Part shown: in pieces, positions 62,585-64,000 of the stretch | Layout of the letters: the number at the start of each line of letters is the position of its first letter | Numbering within the stretch: position 1 is the first letter of the stretch | DNA from: Chamaesiphon minutus PCC 6605 | Lineage (GTDB): Bacteria; Cyanobacteriota; Cyanobacteriia; Cyanobacteriales; Chamaesiphonaceae | Assembly (NCBI RefSeq): GCF_000317145.1 | Contig: NC_019697.1 | Coordinates: 5,654,886-5,718,885 of the forward strand | Direction: 5' to 3' | Length of the DNA: 64,000 nucleotides | Translations under genes and position numbers: made by a program | The notes under the pieces: model-generated | The model's input: only the letters and a program-made list of their open reading frames with translations | Database searches by the model: none | What the model was told of the DNA's origin: nothing

Positions 62585-63811
62585 ATGCCAACTTTTATAG
62601 CTGAAGTCCGCGATGCTCAAGGTAATGTCAAACAAGAAAAAGTTGAAGCACAAACTGTAGATTCTGCACGCAAAAAGCTCAAGCAAAAATATCAATTCAT
62701 TCAAAATATTAGACCTACTAGATCTTTTGATATCACTAAGATTGACTTCCAAGACATCGAAGCAGCCATAAATCCTGTGACTGTTAGGGATAAAGCGGTA
62801 TTCTCCCGCCAATTTGCCGCGATGGTCAATGCTGGTGTAGCAATGGTGAGATGCCTGACAGTTCTTTCCGAACAGTGTGGCAACCCCAAATTGCGCAAAG
62901 TTCTCGCTCAAATTAGTACGGACGTTCAACAAGGGATCAACCTTTCTGATGCGATGCGCCGACATCCAGACTGTTTCGATACTTTATATGTCAGTATGGT
63001 ACAAGCTGGCGAAGTCGGTGGGGTACTCGATGAAGTTCTCAATCGTCTGGCTAAAGTATTAGAAGATATGTCTCGCCTCAAAAACCAAGTTAAAGGTGCA
63101 ATGGCTTATCCAGTAGCGGTTGGGATTTTAGCAATTTTAGTCTTCTTGGGGATGACGATTTTCTTAATCCCAGTATTTGCTAATATCTTTAAAGGTTTAG
63201 GGACAGAGTTACCTGGTTTAACTTTATTTATGTTAGGTGTGAGTGGTATCTTAACTAGTTGGATGGTCTTGATTCCGATCGTGGTCATTGGTGGATTAAT
63301 TTTTGCCTATAATCAGTATTACAAAACCAAGATTGGTAAACTAACAATGGATCGGTTTTTCTTGAAAATGCCCATTATTGGCGACTTAAATGAAAAATCT
63401 GCAACAGCACGATTCTGTCGAATCTTCGGTACTTTAACTCGCTCGGGTGTACCAATTTTAAACTCGCTCGACATCGTCCGCGATACTGCTGGCAATCAAG
63501 TAATTTCTAATGCGATCGAGAAGTCTAAGATTGAAGTTCAACAAGGAGGAATGTTAAGTAATGCTCTGATGCGTGAAAAAGTTTTCCCACCTTTAGCGAT
63601 TCAAATGATCAGTATCGGTGAAGAAACTGGAGAATTGGATACAATGATGATGAAAGTTGCTGACTTCTATGAAGATGAAGTCGAGCAAGCTGTTAAGGCT
63701 CTCACTAGCGTCCTCGAACCAATTATGATGGTGTTCCTCGCGGGGATGGTTGCGGTAATCTTGCTTTCGATGTATTTACCAATGTTCAAAGTATTCGAGA
63801 AACTTGGCTAA
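62585..63811 (+). CDS. pilC: Type IV pilus inner membrane platform protein PilC
   Basis: 408 residues of the T2SSF/GspF family. Two repeated cytoplasmic domains (FSRQFAAMVNAGVAMVRCLTVL.. and FCRIFGTLTRSGVPILNSLDI.., each followed by a G.GLSDAM- or GGMLSNAL-type block) alternate with three membrane helices (~170-190, 218-245 and 380-402). PilC is the membrane platform on which PilB and PilT act and pseudopilins are moved. Third gene of pilB-pilT-pilC. It ends well inside the window, and 63812-64000 holds no gene I can support. Confidence 0.95.
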   Translation: MPTFIAEVRDAQGNVKQEKVEAQTVDSARKKLKQKYQFIQNIRPTRSFDITKIDFQDIEAAINPVTVRDKAVFSRQFAAMVNAGVAMVRCLTVLSEQCGNPKLRKVLAQISTDVQQGINLSDAMRRHPDCFDTLYVSMVQAGEVGGVLDEVLNRLAKVLEDMSRLKNQVKGAMAYPVAVGILAILVFLGMTIFLIPVFANIFKGLGTELPGLTLFMLGVSGILTSWMVLIPIVVIGGLIFAYNQYYKTKIGKLTMDRFFLKMPIIGDLNEKSATARFCRIFGTLTRSGVPILNSLDIVRDTAGNQVISNAIEKSKIEVQQGGMLSNALMREKVFPPLAIQMISIGEETGELDTMMMKVADFYEDEVEQAVKALTSVLEPIMMVFLAGMVAVILLSMYLPMFKVFEKLG

Positions 63812-64000
63812 TAGATTCAAAATATGTTCTAAAACGATCTAGGTAGAGTAGTGGGATTCATTACTCTACCTAACTATTAGATAGGCACGAGCGGAACCAG
63901 TTCAAAAATAATATAATTTTCGTCAATTCTAATTAGTGTAAATATCTTGGCATTCATAAGTAGGTAGGCGCAATTTTTTGTAAAATAGATTTTGCCTGAA

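Noticed and set aside
63812-64000. Right-edge AT-rich sequence
   Set aside because: Searched for a gene start, tRNA or terminator; nothing convincing in the 189 bases left.

Overview
The window is chromosomal DNA from a cyanobacterium. Evidence: thylakoid NDH-1 subunit NdhB, a PII protein with the Ser49/Tyr51 T-loop behind an NtcA box, the SphS/SphR/PhoU phosphate regulators, MenF (phylloquinone), DUF3143, DUF1997, DUF502 and Tic20 family proteins, a PedR-like small LuxR regulator, and very frequent GCGATCGC (HIP1-like) octamers. Short tandem heptamer repeats (TTTAGGY / CCTAAAR) and dispersed 'GTTGGCGTAGCC' repeats fill the spacers. The sequence alone does not fix the genus. Hps-like pseudopilins and an HpsJ-like protein would suit a motile or filamentous lineage, but this is weak evidence.

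Layout. 1-6.1 kb: end of a laccase-domain protein (PgeF), MoeB-rhodanese, ribosomal L27/L21, a Tic20-like protein and three pseudopilins in one minus-strand run. 6.5-8.0 kb: an IS1182-like element with perfect 18-bp ends and a transposase split by a -1 frameshift at T_TTT_TTG, abutting an NlpC/P60 peptidase. 8.9-19 kb: PedR-like regulator, NdhB, Fmt, PhoU, SphS kinase, DUF3143, MobA, an FtsL/DivIC-like membrane protein, a secreted protein, creatininase-family amidohydrolase and SphR. 19-33 kb: an FAD oxidoreductase, YHYH protein, NadA, two paralogous Arg/Tyr-rich secreted proteins, TrpB, MalQ, GNAT, AccC, a GxxExxY cassette inside a 72-bp inverted repeat, a lambda-endolysin-like protein, an NmrA-like reductase and DUF1997. 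33-42.5 kb: membrane protein, FGGY kinase, GlnB, histidine phosphatase, a probable small RNA, RimP-NusA-GNAT-YlxR and a hybrid histidine kinase. 42.6-44.8 kb: a retron-type reverse transcriptase with a recognisable msr-msd RNA upstream, and a small zinc-ribbon protein. 45-54 kb: NarL-type regulator, MenF, DUF502, HpsJ-like, Pgl, two FHA proteins, DnaN and TusA. 54-58.7 kb: DnaJ, DnaK, GrpE. 59-64 kb: the PilB-PilT-PilC motor and platform of type IV pili.

Most genes are core housekeeping. The accessory points of interest are the retron at 42.6-44.3 kb (RT plus a 227-nt RNA locus with a1/a2 repeats and a long msd hairpin, and no obvious effector), the inverted-repeat cassette at 30.1-30.8 kb, an orphan promoter-hairpin-terminator unit before rimP, and a mini-ORF before pilB that duplicates the PilB N-terminus next to a hairpin with AAGGAG in its loop. 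Several gene edges carry partial tandem duplications (glnB 3' end, the zinc-ribbon/FHA gene 5' end, pilB 5' end), so small local duplications look common in this genome.

No rRNA, intact tRNA or CRISPR array was found.
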